In this document: piece after piece, positions 1 to 7,912 of the stretch
How positions within the stretch are numbered: position 1 is the first letter of the stretch
Layout: each line of letters starts with the position of its first letter
Assembly (NCBI GenBank): GCA_044867925.1
Contig: JBIOVV010000055.1
Span: forward strand, 1 to 42,687
DNA: 42,687 bases
Direction: 5' to 3'
Source: VRUE01 sp044867925
GTDB lineage: Bacteria > Actinomycetota > Thermoleophilia > Solirubrobacterales > 70-9
Notes under the pieces: model-generated
What the model saw: the letters and a program-made list of their open reading frames with translations, nothing else
Databases searched by the model: none
What the model was told of the DNA's origin: nothing
Made by a program: the position numbers and the translations under genes

Positions 1-1
1 G

Positions 2-46
2 GACGCCGAGCGGCTCGACGCCGACCTCTCCCGCTACGACCTTTGA
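2..46 (+). CDS. C-terminal tail of an unidentified protein (partial)
   Basis: The first 46 bases contain an open + strand frame of 14 codons ending in TGA and reading DAERLDADLSRYDL. Its stop lies 7 nt before the convergent stop of the next gene, a normal end-to-end arrangement. The fragment is too short to recognise a family, and a chance open frame cannot be excluded. Confidence 0.3.
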   Translation, partial: DAERLDADLSRYDL

Positions 47-53
47 TGGAGGC

Positions 54-689
54 TCAGGCGACGAGGACGACACCGGCCACCTCCACCGGCGCCTTCCTCG
101 GGATCGTGCCGCGCTCTCCGCAGGCGAGGGTCACCGCGGCGTGTTCGGCGAGGGCGCGCAGCGAGTCCGGATCTTCGCCCAGCGGCGGGCCGTCGATCAC
201 GAGCAGGTCGTAGGCGCGGCGCAGGCGCTCGATCGCGTGGTCGCAGCGTTCGGAGTCGAGCAGGGCCACCGGCTCGGCCTCGGGCTCGCCCGCGACTATG
301 CAGGTGAGGGGCTCGGCCGCCCGGCCCGAGGCGGGGCCGGCGAGGACGAGGGGCTGCAGGATCTCGGCAGCGTCGGCGTCGCCCCGCAGGTACTCGTGCA
401 GGCCCGGCACGGCGGAGAGCCCGAGCGTGCCGGCCAGCGCCGGCGCGGCGAGATCGCACTCGAGCAGCGCGACCCGGCGACCCTCGGCAGTCGCCGCCGC
501 CGCCACCCCCAGGGCCACAGCGGACTTGGCCGGGCCGGTGAGGAAGACCGACCCCGATCCGGCGAGCCGCGCCGCCAGGCCCGCGTAGGCCTGCAGCTGG
601 GCGCGACCGAGCGCCCCCGGCCGGGTCGAGCTCCCCGCGGGGGCGGGGATCTCCGCCAGCACCGGCTGCCTGCTCCGTCGCCGCAGCAT
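54..689 (-). CDS. Degenerate P-loop ATPase of the ParA/MinD or BY-kinase (CpsD) type
   Basis: About 211 residues. A hydrophobic strand leads into TGPAKSAVA, which sits where a Walker A loop is expected; Lys-Ser is kept but the usual Gly before Lys is Ala. A Walker A'-like strand (VALLECDLAAPALAGTLGL) followed by PGLHEYLRGDA strongly resembles bacterial tyrosine kinases of capsule clusters (family knowledge). A Walker B-like YDLLVIDGPPL follows. There is no visible Tyr-rich tail and no polysaccharide export neighbours. The ATG overlaps the argS stop (TGATG); a GTG one codon upstream is an alternative start, and either way translation is probably coupled to argS. Nucleotide binding may be weakened or lost; function unknown. 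Confidence 0.75.
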   Translation of the reverse strand: MLRRRSRQPVLAEIPAPAGSSTRPGALGRAQLQAYAGLAARLAGSGSVFLTGPAKSAVALGVAAAATAEGRRVALLECDLAAPALAGTLGLSAVPGLHEYLRGDADAAEILQPLVLAGPASGRAAEPLTCIVAGEPEAEPVALLDSERCDHAIERLRRAYDLLVIDGPPLGEDPDSLRALAEHAAVTLACGERGTIPRKAPVEVAGVVLVA

Positions 690-2323
690 CACATCCGCTC
701 CGGGGCGGAGATGCCGAGCAGGCCGAGAGCGCCGGCAATCGTCCGCTTGGTCAGCAGGGCCAGGGCCAGGCGCGAGCGCTCCACCCCATCTCCCTCGGCG
801 CCGACGACCTGACAGTCGCGGTAGAAGCCGTGGAAGTCGGCGGCGACCGCGGTCGAGTAGGTGCAGATCCGGTGCGGCGCTCGCCGCGCCGCGGCCTCGC
901 GCACCTCCTCGGGGAATTCGAGCAGTCGCTTGATCAGCTCACGCTCGGTCGGCTCGAGGGGCGTGCCGGGCGTCGCCGTGCCGGCGTGGCCCGCGACGGA
1001 CTCGGGTTCCCCCCCTGCTTTGCGCAGGATGCTGGCGATGCGGGCGTGGGCGTACTGGACGTAATAGACGGGATTGTCGTTGGACTGGCGGCGGGCGAGC
1101 TCGAGGTCGAGGTCGACCGTGGTGTCGTGGCTGCGCCAGAGCATGAACCAGCGGGTCGCATCGACGCCGATGTCGTCGAGCAGCTCGTCGAGGGCGACGA
1201 AATCGCCGCTGCGCTTCGACATCTGCGCCCGCTCGCCGCTCTCGACGATGTGGACCAGCCGCATGATCAGCACCTCGAAGCTCTCGGGGTCGGCGCCGAG
1301 CGCGGTGATCGCGGCGCGCAGGCGAGGGACGTAACCGTGGTGATCGGCGCCGAAGACGTCGATCGTCCGCTCGAAGCCGCGCTCCAGCTTGTCCCAGTGG
1401 TAGGCGACGTCGGCGGCGAGATAGGTGGGTTCCCCGTTGGCGCGGATCAGCACGCGATCCTTGTCGTCGCCGAAGCTGGTCGTGCGCAGCCAGAGCGCCT
1501 CGTCGCTGCGGTAGGTGTGCCCCAGCTCGTCGAGCTGAGCGAGGGCGGCGTCGACCTCGCCGCGGCTGTAGAGGTCGCGCTCGGAGAACCAGTTGTCGAA
1601 GCGCACGCCGAAGCGATCGAGGGTCTCCCGCACGTACTCGAGGATCAGCTCGACGCCGCGGCTGCCGATCGCCCCGAGGTCGCCGGGCTCGATTCCCTCG
1701 GCGGCGATGCGCTCGCCCAGCCCGATCACGTAGTCGCCGCCGTAGCCGTCCTCGGGTGGGTCCTCGCCGCGCATTCGCGCCGCGATCGAGGCGGCGAAGC
1801 GCTCGATCTGACCGCCGGCGTCGTTGACGTAGAACTCGCGCTCGACCTCGTGACCCGCCGCCTCGAGCAGGCGGACGAGGGCGTCGCCATAGGCGGCGTG
1901 ACGGCCTCCGCCGACGTGCAGAGGCCCGGTCGGGTTGGCGGAGACGAACTCGACGAGCGTGCGCTCAGGGGCCTCGGTGGGCACGGGGCCGTCCGCCTCG
2001 GCAAGGCCGACCATCGCCCGCCGGTACCAATCGTCGGCGAGGAAGAAGTTGACGAACCCGGGACCGGCGACCTCGACCCGCTCGACCGTCCCCTCCCCCA
2101 GCTCGCCGCCGAGACGATCGGCGAGGCGCGCGGCCACGTCGCGGGGGTTTTCGCCCAGTGGAGCCGCCAGCAACATCGCCGCGTTGGAGCTGTAGTCGCC
2201 CAGCTCGGCCTTGGGAGGACGCTCCAGCGTCGGTTCGGGACCGGTCGGCTCGCCGTCGCGCAGGGCACGCGAAGCTTGGTCTACTGCCGAGCGCAGCTCG
2301 GCGATCGGGTCGGCGGTCGCCAT
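689..2323 (-). CDS. argS: Arginyl-tRNA synthetase
   Basis: Class I aminoacyl-tRNA synthetase that charges tRNA-Arg in the cytoplasm. The 544-residue protein has the N-terminal additional domain (ELGDYSSNAAMLLA), the region SANPTGPLHVGGGRHAAYGD carrying the HIGH signature, a KMSKS-like loop (AQMSKRSGDFVALDELL) and the C-terminal DALR anticodon-binding domain (TYSTAVAADFHGFYRDCQVV). The last His of HIGH is Gly here (HVGG). I chose ATG 2323 because a TACGAT hexamer lies 10 nt upstream and the protein then begins MATADPIAEL; an in-frame ATG at 2335 would overlap that hexamer. Its stop overlaps the start of the downstream ATPase-like gene, and it is divergent from the phosphoesterase gene. Confidence 0.97.
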   Translation of the reverse strand: MATADPIAELRSAVDQASRALRDGEPTGPEPTLERPPKAELGDYSSNAAMLLAAPLGENPRDVAARLADRLGGELGEGTVERVEVAGPGFVNFFLADDWYRRAMVGLAEADGPVPTEAPERTLVEFVSANPTGPLHVGGGRHAAYGDALVRLLEAAGHEVEREFYVNDAGGQIERFAASIAARMRGEDPPEDGYGGDYVIGLGERIAAEGIEPGDLGAIGSRGVELILEYVRETLDRFGVRFDNWFSERDLYSRGEVDAALAQLDELGHTYRSDEALWLRTTSFGDDKDRVLIRANGEPTYLAADVAYHWDKLERGFERTIDVFGADHHGYVPRLRAAITALGADPESFEVLIMRLVHIVESGERAQMSKRSGDFVALDELLDDIGVDATRWFMLWRSHDTTVDLDLELARRQSNDNPVYYVQYAHARIASILRKAGGEPESVAGHAGTATPGTPLEPTERELIKRLLEFPEEVREAAARRAPHRICTYSTAVAADFHGFYRDCQVVGAEGDGVERSRLALALLTKRTIAGALGLLGISAPERM

Positions 2324-2333
2324 CGTCGCGCCC

Positions 2334-2339
2334 ATCGTA
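2334..2339 (-). promoter_or_regulatory. Putative -10 element of argS
   Basis: TACGAT reading leftward, 10 nt before ATG 2323. No Shine-Dalgarno lies between, so the mRNA would start at or within a few bases of the start codon. Confidence 0.4.
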
Positions 2340-2378
2340 TGTAGGGGCGAGCGCCGGTGTTGGGCGGTGAGCACTGAG

Positions 2379-2384
2379 TACGCT
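2379..2384 (+). promoter_or_regulatory. Putative -10 element of the phosphoesterase gene
   Basis: TACGCT followed by exactly 7 nt and ATG 2392. There is no ribosome binding site, which suggests a leaderless transcript. The same hexamer and spacing recur before the antitoxin gene starting at 22513. Confidence 0.45.
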
Positions 2385-2391
2385 GGCCGGC

Positions 2392-3132
2392 ATGCGGATC
2401 GCGGCGATCACCGACATCCACGCCAACCTGCCCGCGCTCGAAGCCGTGCTCACGGCGACGGAGGCGGCCGGGGTCGAGGAGGTCTGGTGTCTGGGCGACG
2501 TCGTCGGCTACGGGGTCGAGCCGGACGCCTGTGCGTCGCTGGTGCGCGAACGGTGCGAGATCTGCCTGGTCGGCAACCATGACCTAGCCGTGCTCGGGTC
2601 CCTGGACATCGCCTCCTTCTCGGAGGCTGCGGCGCTGGCCGTCGAGTGGACCCGGGCCAACATCGGGGACGGCGCCCTGGAGTTCCTGCGGGAGCTGAAT
2701 CCACAGGGCGCGCGCGGCGGCATCGGCCTCTTCCACGCTTCGCCCCGCGACCCGGTCTGGGAGTACGTGCTCTCCGGCGAGCAGGCCAGCGCCGGCATGG
2801 ACGCGAGCGCGCAGCGCATCGGCCTGATCGGCCACTCTCACGTCGCCCTCTTCTTCAGCCGGCCCGACGCCAGCGAGGAGGATGGGACCCGCGGAGCCCA
2901 GGCAAGCGACGGCGCCCTGCTCGACCTCAGCCAGGGCGATTGGCTGCTCAACCCCGGCAGCGTCGGGCAGCCGCGCGACGGGGATCCGCGTGCGGCCTGG
3001 CTCGAGCTCGACAGCGAGACGGAAACCGCCTGCTTTCACCGTGTGCCCTACGACATCGAGCGCGCCGCGGCGCCGATCGCCGAGGCTGGCCTGCCGAGCC
3101 GTCTCGCCGATCGCCTCTACAGCGGCCAGTGA
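2392..3132 (+). CDS. Calcineurin-like metallophosphoesterase (YfcE/MJ0936-like)
   Basis: The 246-residue cytoplasmic protein has the full metallophosphatase signature: DIHAN (first metal ligands) at the N-terminus, GDVVGYG, GNHD and a late GHSH. These are the two-metal ligands of the YfcE/MJ0936 branch, which hydrolyses phosphodiesters or phosphomonoesters in vitro; the physiological substrate cannot be read from the sequence. The C-terminal part WLLNPGSVGQPRDGDPRAAW is typical of this branch. It is divergent from argS and is followed after about 50 nt by the lipoprotein-kinase pair, which appears to have its own promoter. Confidence 0.9.
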   Translation: MRIAAITDIHANLPALEAVLTATEAAGVEEVWCLGDVVGYGVEPDACASLVRERCEICLVGNHDLAVLGSLDIASFSEAAALAVEWTRANIGDGALEFLRELNPQGARGGIGLFHASPRDPVWEYVLSGEQASAGMDASAQRIGLIGHSHVALFFSRPDASEEDGTRGAQASDGALLDLSQGDWLLNPGSVGQPRDGDPRAAWLELDSETETACFHRVPYDIERAAAPIAEAGLPSRLADRLYSGQ

Positions 3133-3172
3133 CGCTCAAATGCAGGGAAAATCCGCATCAGAAGCCGTTGTC

Positions 3173-3178
3173 TAGACT
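3173..3178 (+). promoter_or_regulatory. Putative -10 element of the lipoprotein-kinase pair
   Basis: TAGACT followed by exactly 7 nt and GTG 3186. The identical hexamer lies 8 nt before the MaoC-like gene (18631-18636). No convincing -35 was seen. Confidence 0.4.
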
Positions 3179-3185
3179 CGCAACG

Positions 3186-3767
3186 GTGCGCCAACTGGTC
3201 GTATCCGTGCTTGCCCTCGCGCTCGGCGTCGCCGCGGCGCTGGCCCTCGTCTCCTGCGGCGGCGAGGACGCCGAGCTGCTGCCGGGCAACACGGCGGCGG
3301 AAATCACCGAAAACCTCGACCGCGTCAAGCAGTACTCCGAGGAAGGCGAATGCGTCGGCGCCGAAGACGCCGCGGCCGAAGTGACGACGCAGATCGAGGC
3401 GCTCGAAGGCGTCGATCCGAAGCTGGTGGAAGCGCTGCGGCGCGGCGCCACCCGGCTCGACGAAGTGGTCGCCACCTGCGACGAAGAGACAACCGAAGCG
3501 GTGGAGCCCACCGGCGAAGCGCCCTCGACCGAAGAGACCGAAGCGATCCCTCCCGGGCAGGAAAAGAAGGAAGAAAAGGAACGCGAGAAGGAAGAAAAAG
3601 AGCTCGAAAAGGAAGAAGAGAAGGCGAAAAAAGAACCGCCGGCGACTGAAACGACGCCCGAAGAAGCCCCGACGACGCCCACGACTCCGTCCGAAGATGG
3701 CGGCACCGGTGCGCCGGGCGGCGTCAGCCCCGGCACCCCCGTGGAGCCCGAAGGGGAAAGCGGCTGA
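3186..3767 (+). CDS. Secreted lipoprotein with a Glu/Lys-rich low-complexity segment
   Basis: Reading from GTG 3186 gives 193 residues: a signal peptide MRQLVVSVLALALGVAAAL ending in a lipobox LVSC, then a helical domain (about residues 30-100, two Cys), then an extreme Glu/Lys run (roughly 3558-3640) and a Pro/Thr/Gly-rich tail. The Glu/Lys part uses mainly GAA and AAG/AAA codons and is strikingly A-rich for this genome. The GTG start was chosen because it opens exactly at a signal peptide; the open frame extends much further upstream but overlaps the phosphoesterase. The stop overlaps the kinase ATG (TGATG), so the two are probably translationally coupled. No family was recognised; it could be an extracytoplasmic partner of the kinase. 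Confidence 0.8.
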   Translation: MRQLVVSVLALALGVAAALALVSCGGEDAELLPGNTAAEITENLDRVKQYSEEGECVGAEDAAAEVTTQIEALEGVDPKLVEALRRGATRLDEVVATCDEETTEAVEPTGEAPSTEETEAIPPGQEKKEEKEREKEEKELEKEEEKAKKEPPATETTPEEAPTTPTTPSEDGGTGAPGGVSPGTPVEPEGESG

Positions 3768-5002
3768 TGGCCTCGGGAATTCTCTCGGGCCGCTACGAGA
3801 TCGGCGAGCGCCTGGGCTCGGGCGGCATGTCGACCGTCCACCAGGCGACCGACCTGATCCTCGAGCGCACGGTCGCGGTCAAGATCCTCGCCGAGCACCT
3901 CTCCGACGACGAGCGCTTCGTCGCCCGCTTCCGCCGCGAGGCGCTCGCCGTCGCCAAGCTGATCCACCCCAACATCGTCCAGGTCTACGACACCGGCATC
4001 GACGAGGGGCGCCACTACATCGTCATGGAGTACGTGCAGGGGCGCTCGGGAGCGCAGATCCTGCAGAAGCAGGGGCCGCTCGACGGAGAGACGACTGCCG
4101 AGATCGGCGCCCAGGCCTGCGCCGGGCTCGACTACGCCCACCGGCGCGGGATCATCCACCGCGACGTCAAGCCGGGCAACCTGATGGTCACCGGCGGGCC
4201 CGTCGGCGGCGGCGAGATGACGATAAAGCTGACCGACTTCGGCATCGCCCGCGCGGTCGAACAGACCCGGATCACCCAGGTCGGCTCGGTCGTCGGCACC
4301 GCCGCCTATCTCTCGCCCGAGCAGGTGCGCGGCGAGGAGGCGACCCCGGCCACCGACGTCTACGCGCTCGGCGTCGTCCTCTACCAGTTCCTCACCGGAC
4401 GGCTGCCGTACGAGGGCTCGACCCTCGCCGAGTTGGCGGTGCGCCAGCAGAATGAGAGGCCGCTGCCGCCCAGCACCTACAACGACGAGGTGCCGGAGAC
4501 GCTCGGGGCCGCCGTGCTGCGCGCGCTGGAGGGCGATCCGTCGCGCCGCTACGCCAGCGCCGACGAGCTCGCCGGCGGGCTCCACCTGGGTCTGCAGGGG
4601 GAGGACGTGACCCTGCCGATGGAAGAGGGGACGGCGCCGACGAACGTCCTCGATGGCGAGGCGAGCACGCGCCGTCTCGACCGCACCGCCCAGACCGAGT
4701 ACCGCCCGGCGCAACCGTCGCCGACCCGCCGTCCGGTCCCGCGGGCGCCGCAGCGCCAACAGGCGCCGCCCCCGCCGATGCCGATCCCTGCGCAGACGAC
4801 CCAAAAGCGCGGCGCCTTCTCCCGCTTCGCCCGCTTCGTCATGGCCCTCGTCGCCTTGGTCCTGATCGCCGCCGCGGTCGCCGCCGCGGTGATCTACACG
4901 ACCGACAAGGCGACCGGGATCGAGGCCTCGGAAGTGGTGGGCAACACGATCGACAAGGTCGTCGACGAATTCAAGGAACTGGTCAAGAAGAACCAGGAAT
5001 AG
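3767..5002 (+). CDS. Membrane-anchored Ser/Thr protein kinase, PknB-like without PASTA domains
   Basis: Residues 1 to about 270 form a Hanks-type kinase domain: glycine loop GSGGMSTV (17-24), VAVK with Lys39, HRDVKPGN (131-138), DFG (157-159), and the P+1 region GTAAYLSPEQ (177-186), so it should be active. A Pro/Gln-rich juxtamembrane stretch follows, then one transmembrane helix around 350-378 and a short external tail of about 30 residues. Actinobacterial PknB has extracellular PASTA repeats; here they are absent, so ligand sensing would need a partner, possibly the coupled lipoprotein. The last 20 nt overlap the 3' end of the convergent tgt gene. Confidence 0.96.
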   Translation: MASGILSGRYEIGERLGSGGMSTVHQATDLILERTVAVKILAEHLSDDERFVARFRREALAVAKLIHPNIVQVYDTGIDEGRHYIVMEYVQGRSGAQILQKQGPLDGETTAEIGAQACAGLDYAHRRGIIHRDVKPGNLMVTGGPVGGGEMTIKLTDFGIARAVEQTRITQVGSVVGTAAYLSPEQVRGEEATPATDVYALGVVLYQFLTGRLPYEGSTLAELAVRQQNERPLPPSTYNDEVPETLGAAVLRALEGDPSRRYASADELAGGLHLGLQGEDVTLPMEEGTAPTNVLDGEASTRRLDRTAQTEYRPAQPSPTRRPVPRAPQRQQAPPPPMPIPAQTTQKRGAFSRFARFVMALVALVLIAAAVAAAVIYTTDKATGIEASEVVGNTIDKVVDEFKELVKKNQE

Positions 5003-6197
5003 CCCAGGGCGCCGCGCCGGCGATCACGGCGGCCGAGTAGCCGGCGAAGGCGGCGGTCTCGATCGAGGCGCGGGCGTGAGTCATCAGCTCCTGCAGGTAG
5101 GTGAGGTTGTGAAGGCAGAGGAGACGGACGGCGGTCAGCTCCTCGGCCCGCGAGAGGTAGCTGAGGTAGTCGCGGTCGTGGTTCCGGCAGGCGGGGCAGG
5201 GGCAGCCCTCGGCGATCGGAGCACGGTCGCCCTCGTGGACCGACTTGCGCAGGTCGAGGCGGAAGCGGTTGTCCGGATCTGGGACGAGGGCGACGCCATG
5301 GCGGGCGAGACGGGTGGGGACGGCGCAGTCGAAGACGTCGAGGCCGAGGGCAATGCCGGCAAGTAGATCGTCGACCTCGCCGATGCCGAGCAGGTGCTTG
5401 GGAGCGTCCTCGGGCAGAAGCGGCGCGGTCATCGCCAGCACCTCGCGCATCTCCGCCTTGTCGCGGCCGAGGGTGCCCCCGATCGCGAGACCGTCGACGC
5501 CGGCGGCGGAGACCGCCGCCGCCGATTCGCGACGCAGATCCTCGTAGACGCCCCCCTGGACGATGCCGAAGACAGCCTGCCGCGCCGGCCCCTCGCGCTC
5601 GTGCCACTCGAGGCAGCGATCGAGCCAGCGATGCGTGCGCTCGGTCGAGCGAGCGGTGTAGTCGCGCTCGGCGTGAAAGGGCGTGCACTCGTCGAAGACG
5701 AGCGCGATGTCGGAGCCGAGCGCCGCCTGCACCTGCATCGAGACCTCCGGCGAGATGAACAGCTCGGCCCCATCCCGATACGAGCGGAAGTGCACCCCTT
5801 CCTCCTCGATCGAGACCACCGACCCCTGCGCCCCACCCTGCCGACCGCTCCCCTTCACCTCGTTGGCAACCCCGCCATGCGCCAGCGAGAAGACCTGAAA
5901 GCCGCCGGAGTCGGTGATCAGAGCCCGCTCCCACCCCATGAACCCGTGCAGCCCGCCTGCGTTGGCGATCCGCTCCGGCCCCGGCGAGACGAACAGGTGA
6001 TAAGTGTTCCCCAGCACCATCTCGTAGCCAAGCCCAGCTACCTCGCGAGCCTCCAGGCCGCGCACGGTCCCCTTCGTGGCCAGTGGGATGAACGCCGGCG
6101 TGCGAACTTCTCCATGCGGCGTGTGCAGCACTCCGGTTCGTGCGGCCCCATCCCGGGCCGCGATCTCGAACCTCAACCTGTCCGGCTCATGCCGCAC
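4983..6197 (-). CDS. tgt: tRNA-guanine (queuine) transglycosylase
   Basis: Replaces guanine-34 of tRNAs with GUN anticodons by preQ1/queuine. The 404-residue protein shows LATKGTVRGL near the start, ITDSGGFQVFSL, VFDECTP, the substrate loop GIVQGGVYEDLR, GLAIGGTLG, the segment GLDVFDCAVPTRLARHG that carries the nucleophilic Asp of the family, and the zinc site CPCPAC ... LCLHN. The usual PTRNARN/H is PTRLARHG here. No queuosine biosynthesis genes are in view. It lies 115 nt downstream of gpmI on the same strand, with a long inverted repeat in between, and may be the last gene of that operon. Confidence 0.96.
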   Translation of the reverse strand: MRHEPDRLRFEIAARDGAARTGVLHTPHGEVRTPAFIPLATKGTVRGLEAREVAGLGYEMVLGNTYHLFVSPGPERIANAGGLHGFMGWERALITDSGGFQVFSLAHGGVANEVKGSGRQGGAQGSVVSIEEEGVHFRSYRDGAELFISPEVSMQVQAALGSDIALVFDECTPFHAERDYTARSTERTHRWLDRCLEWHEREGPARQAVFGIVQGGVYEDLRRESAAAVSAAGVDGLAIGGTLGRDKAEMREVLAMTAPLLPEDAPKHLLGIGEVDDLLAGIALGLDVFDCAVPTRLARHGVALVPDPDNRFRLDLRKSVHEGDRAPIAEGCPCPACRNHDRDYLSYLSRAEELTAVRLLCLHNLTYLQELMTHARASIETAAFAGYSAAVIAGAAPWAIPGSS

Positions 6198-6216
6198 GTC
6201 AATCGACCCTGTCGAA

Positions 6217-6343
6217 GGGCGATGGGGGTCGCTCTGACAGTGCCTCCGCCAGCCCCGCAGGGTGACCCTGGGCGCCGCAGGCGCTCTCCATCACACCCGC
6301 CTCCGGCGGGTGTTAGGCACTGTCAGAGCGGCCACCATCGCCC
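6217..6343 (-). repeat. 29-bp inverted repeat with nested hairpins between gpmI and tgt
   Basis: The arms at 6217-6245 and 6315-6343 are reverse complements at 27 of 29 positions. The right arm encodes the last residues of GpmI (GDGGRSDSA and the stop); the left arm lies about 20 nt upstream of the tgt start. Between them is a perfect 9-bp hairpin with arms ACACCCGCC and GGCGGGTGT (about 6293-6313). In RNA this gives a long stem with an internal hairpin. It could terminate or attenuate transcription into tgt, protect the gpmI 3' end, or be a remnant inverted duplication. No U-tract was seen. Confidence 0.85.
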
Positions 6344-7854
6344 CCCACCACAAGCGACTGACCAGTCATTGCGTCGGGCTGAGGAATACCGAGGAGCTCG
6401 AGAGCGGTAGGCGCCACGTCAGCGAGAATGCCGTGCTCCCTCAGGGTTAGCCCCCCCGTCGTCACGATCAGCGGCACCGGGTTGAGCGAGTGCGCGGTGT
6501 TCGGCGAGCCGTCGGGCTCGAGCATGTGGTCGCAGTTGCCGTGGTCGGCGGTAACGATGCAGGCGCCGCCCCCGGCCGCAACCGCCTCGACCACGTCGCC
6601 GAGGCAGGCGTCGACCGCCTCCACCGCGGCCACCGCCGCCGGGATCACCCCGGTGTGGCCGACCATGTCGGGGTTGGCGAAGTTGATGATCCCGAAGCGA
6701 AAGTCCTCCTCGCTCCAGTGCGAGACGAAGGTGTCGGCGGCGGCGCGAGCGCTCATCTCGGGCTTGTGGTCGTAGGTAGGCACGTCGCGCGGCGATTCGA
6801 CCAGGTGGCGCGCCTCCCCCTCCCACTCCTGCTCGCGACCGCCGTTGAAGAAGTAGGTGACGTGAGCGTACTTCTCGGTCTCGGCGACGTGCAGCTGCCG
6901 ACCGCCCGCCGCCGAAATGACCTCGGCAAGCGTTGTTTGCGGCCGTGCCTCGGGAAAGGCGACGGGGTAGGGCCAGCCCTTGCGGTACTCGGTCATCGTG
7001 GTCAGGTCGAGCGTGGGAGCGCCGGCGCGGGGGAACTCGTCGAAGCTGGGCTCGGCCAGTGCCCGGGTCATCTCCCGGGCCCGGTCGGGGCGGAAGTTGA
7101 CGAAGATCCCGACATCGCCCGCGGCGACCCCGTCGTAGTCCCCGATCACGGTCGGCTTGACGAACTCATCGGTCTCCTCGCGCTCGTACGAAGCGGCGAT
7201 CGCCTCCTCGGCGCCGGCTGCGCGCACGCCCTCGGCGTGGACGATCGCGTCGTAGGCGAGCTTGATCCGCTCCCAGCGCGTGTCGCGGTCCATCGCGTAG
7301 TAGCGGCCGCTGACCGTGGCGACGCGGCCCGCCCGGCGCAGCCAGCGCTCGAGCTCGTGCAGGTAGCCCCTGCCGCCGTGGGGCAGGGTGTCGCGGCCGT
7401 CGGTGAAGGCGTGGAAGACGACGTCGGGAACGCCCTCCTGGGAGGCCAGCTCGATCGCCGCCTCGATGTGCTCCCAGCCGGAGTGCACGCCCCCGTCGGA
7501 GACCAGGCCGAGCAGGTGCAGGCGCCCGCGCGGGCTGTTGCGCGCCCGCGCGCAGGCGCCGCGCAGGGCCTCGTTGTCGAAGAAGCTGCCGTCGGCAATC
7601 GCGTCGTCGATCCGGGCCAGATCCTGCTTGACGATCGCGCCGGCGCCGAGGTTGAGGTGGCCCACCTCGGAGTTGCCCATCTGACCGTCGGGGAGGCCGA
7701 CGTCGCGTCCCTGAGCGGAGAGCTGTGTGCGAGGAAAGCTCTCCCAGAGACGATCGAAGACCGGCGTCTCGGCGAGCGAGATCGCGTTGCCGGGCCCAGG
7801 CTCAGCCAACCCCCAGCCGTCGAGGATGACCAGCGCCAGCGAAGGAACCGTCAC
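6313..7854 (-). CDS. gpmI: 2,3-bisphosphoglycerate-independent phosphoglycerate mutase
   Basis: Interconverts 3- and 2-phosphoglycerate in lower glycolysis. The 513-residue length and order of motifs fit the Mn-dependent iPGM family: LDGWG (Asp metal ligand), MGNSEVGH with nucleophilic Ser62, SDGGVHS, GRDTLPHGG, FRPDRAREMTR, ETEKYAHVTYFFNGG, NPDMVGHTG and TADHGNCD. The start is GTG 7854, preceded by a good purine-rich Shine-Dalgarno (GGAAGAGG, 5 nt spacing). That site is partly locked in a hairpin (7863-7911). The extreme C-terminus is encoded within the inverted repeat at 6315-6343. Confidence 0.97.
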   Translation of the reverse strand: MTVPSLALVILDGWGLAEPGPGNAISLAETPVFDRLWESFPRTQLSAQGRDVGLPDGQMGNSEVGHLNLGAGAIVKQDLARIDDAIADGSFFDNEALRGACARARNSPRGRLHLLGLVSDGGVHSGWEHIEAAIELASQEGVPDVVFHAFTDGRDTLPHGGRGYLHELERWLRRAGRVATVSGRYYAMDRDTRWERIKLAYDAIVHAEGVRAAGAEEAIAASYEREETDEFVKPTVIGDYDGVAAGDVGIFVNFRPDRAREMTRALAEPSFDEFPRAGAPTLDLTTMTEYRKGWPYPVAFPEARPQTTLAEVISAAGGRQLHVAETEKYAHVTYFFNGGREQEWEGEARHLVESPRDVPTYDHKPEMSARAAADTFVSHWSEEDFRFGIINFANPDMVGHTGVIPAAVAAVEAVDACLGDVVEAVAAGGGACIVTADHGNCDHMLEPDGSPNTAHSLNPVPLIVTTGGLTLREHGILADVAPTALELLGIPQPDAMTGQSLVVGGDGGRSDSA

Positions 7855-7862
7855 GACAACCT

Positions 7863-7911
7863 CTTCCGGTGTGCTTTATGTAGGTATAGGCCTGACAAGG
7901 CACACCGGAAG
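7863..7911 (-). promoter_or_regulatory. Stem-loop masking the gpmI ribosome binding site
   Basis: In the tpiA-gpmI transcript, CTTCCGGTGTGCCTT (7911-7897) can pair with AAAGCACACCGGAAG (7877-7863): 15 positions, 14 Watson-Crick plus one G-U pair, with a 19-nt loop. The 3' arm contains the GGAAG half of the gpmI Shine-Dalgarno. The fold would lower gpmI translation unless opened, or set a processing boundary. Confidence 0.6.
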
Positions 7912-7912
7912 C

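Noticed and set aside
830..2344. 504-codon + strand open frame opposite argS
   Set aside because: Antisense shadow of argS with no domain signature.
7878..7896. TTGTCA/TATACC in the tpiA-gpmI loop as an internal promoter
   Set aside because: The hexamers are only 4 nt apart and no acceptable -10 lies at 16-18 nt.
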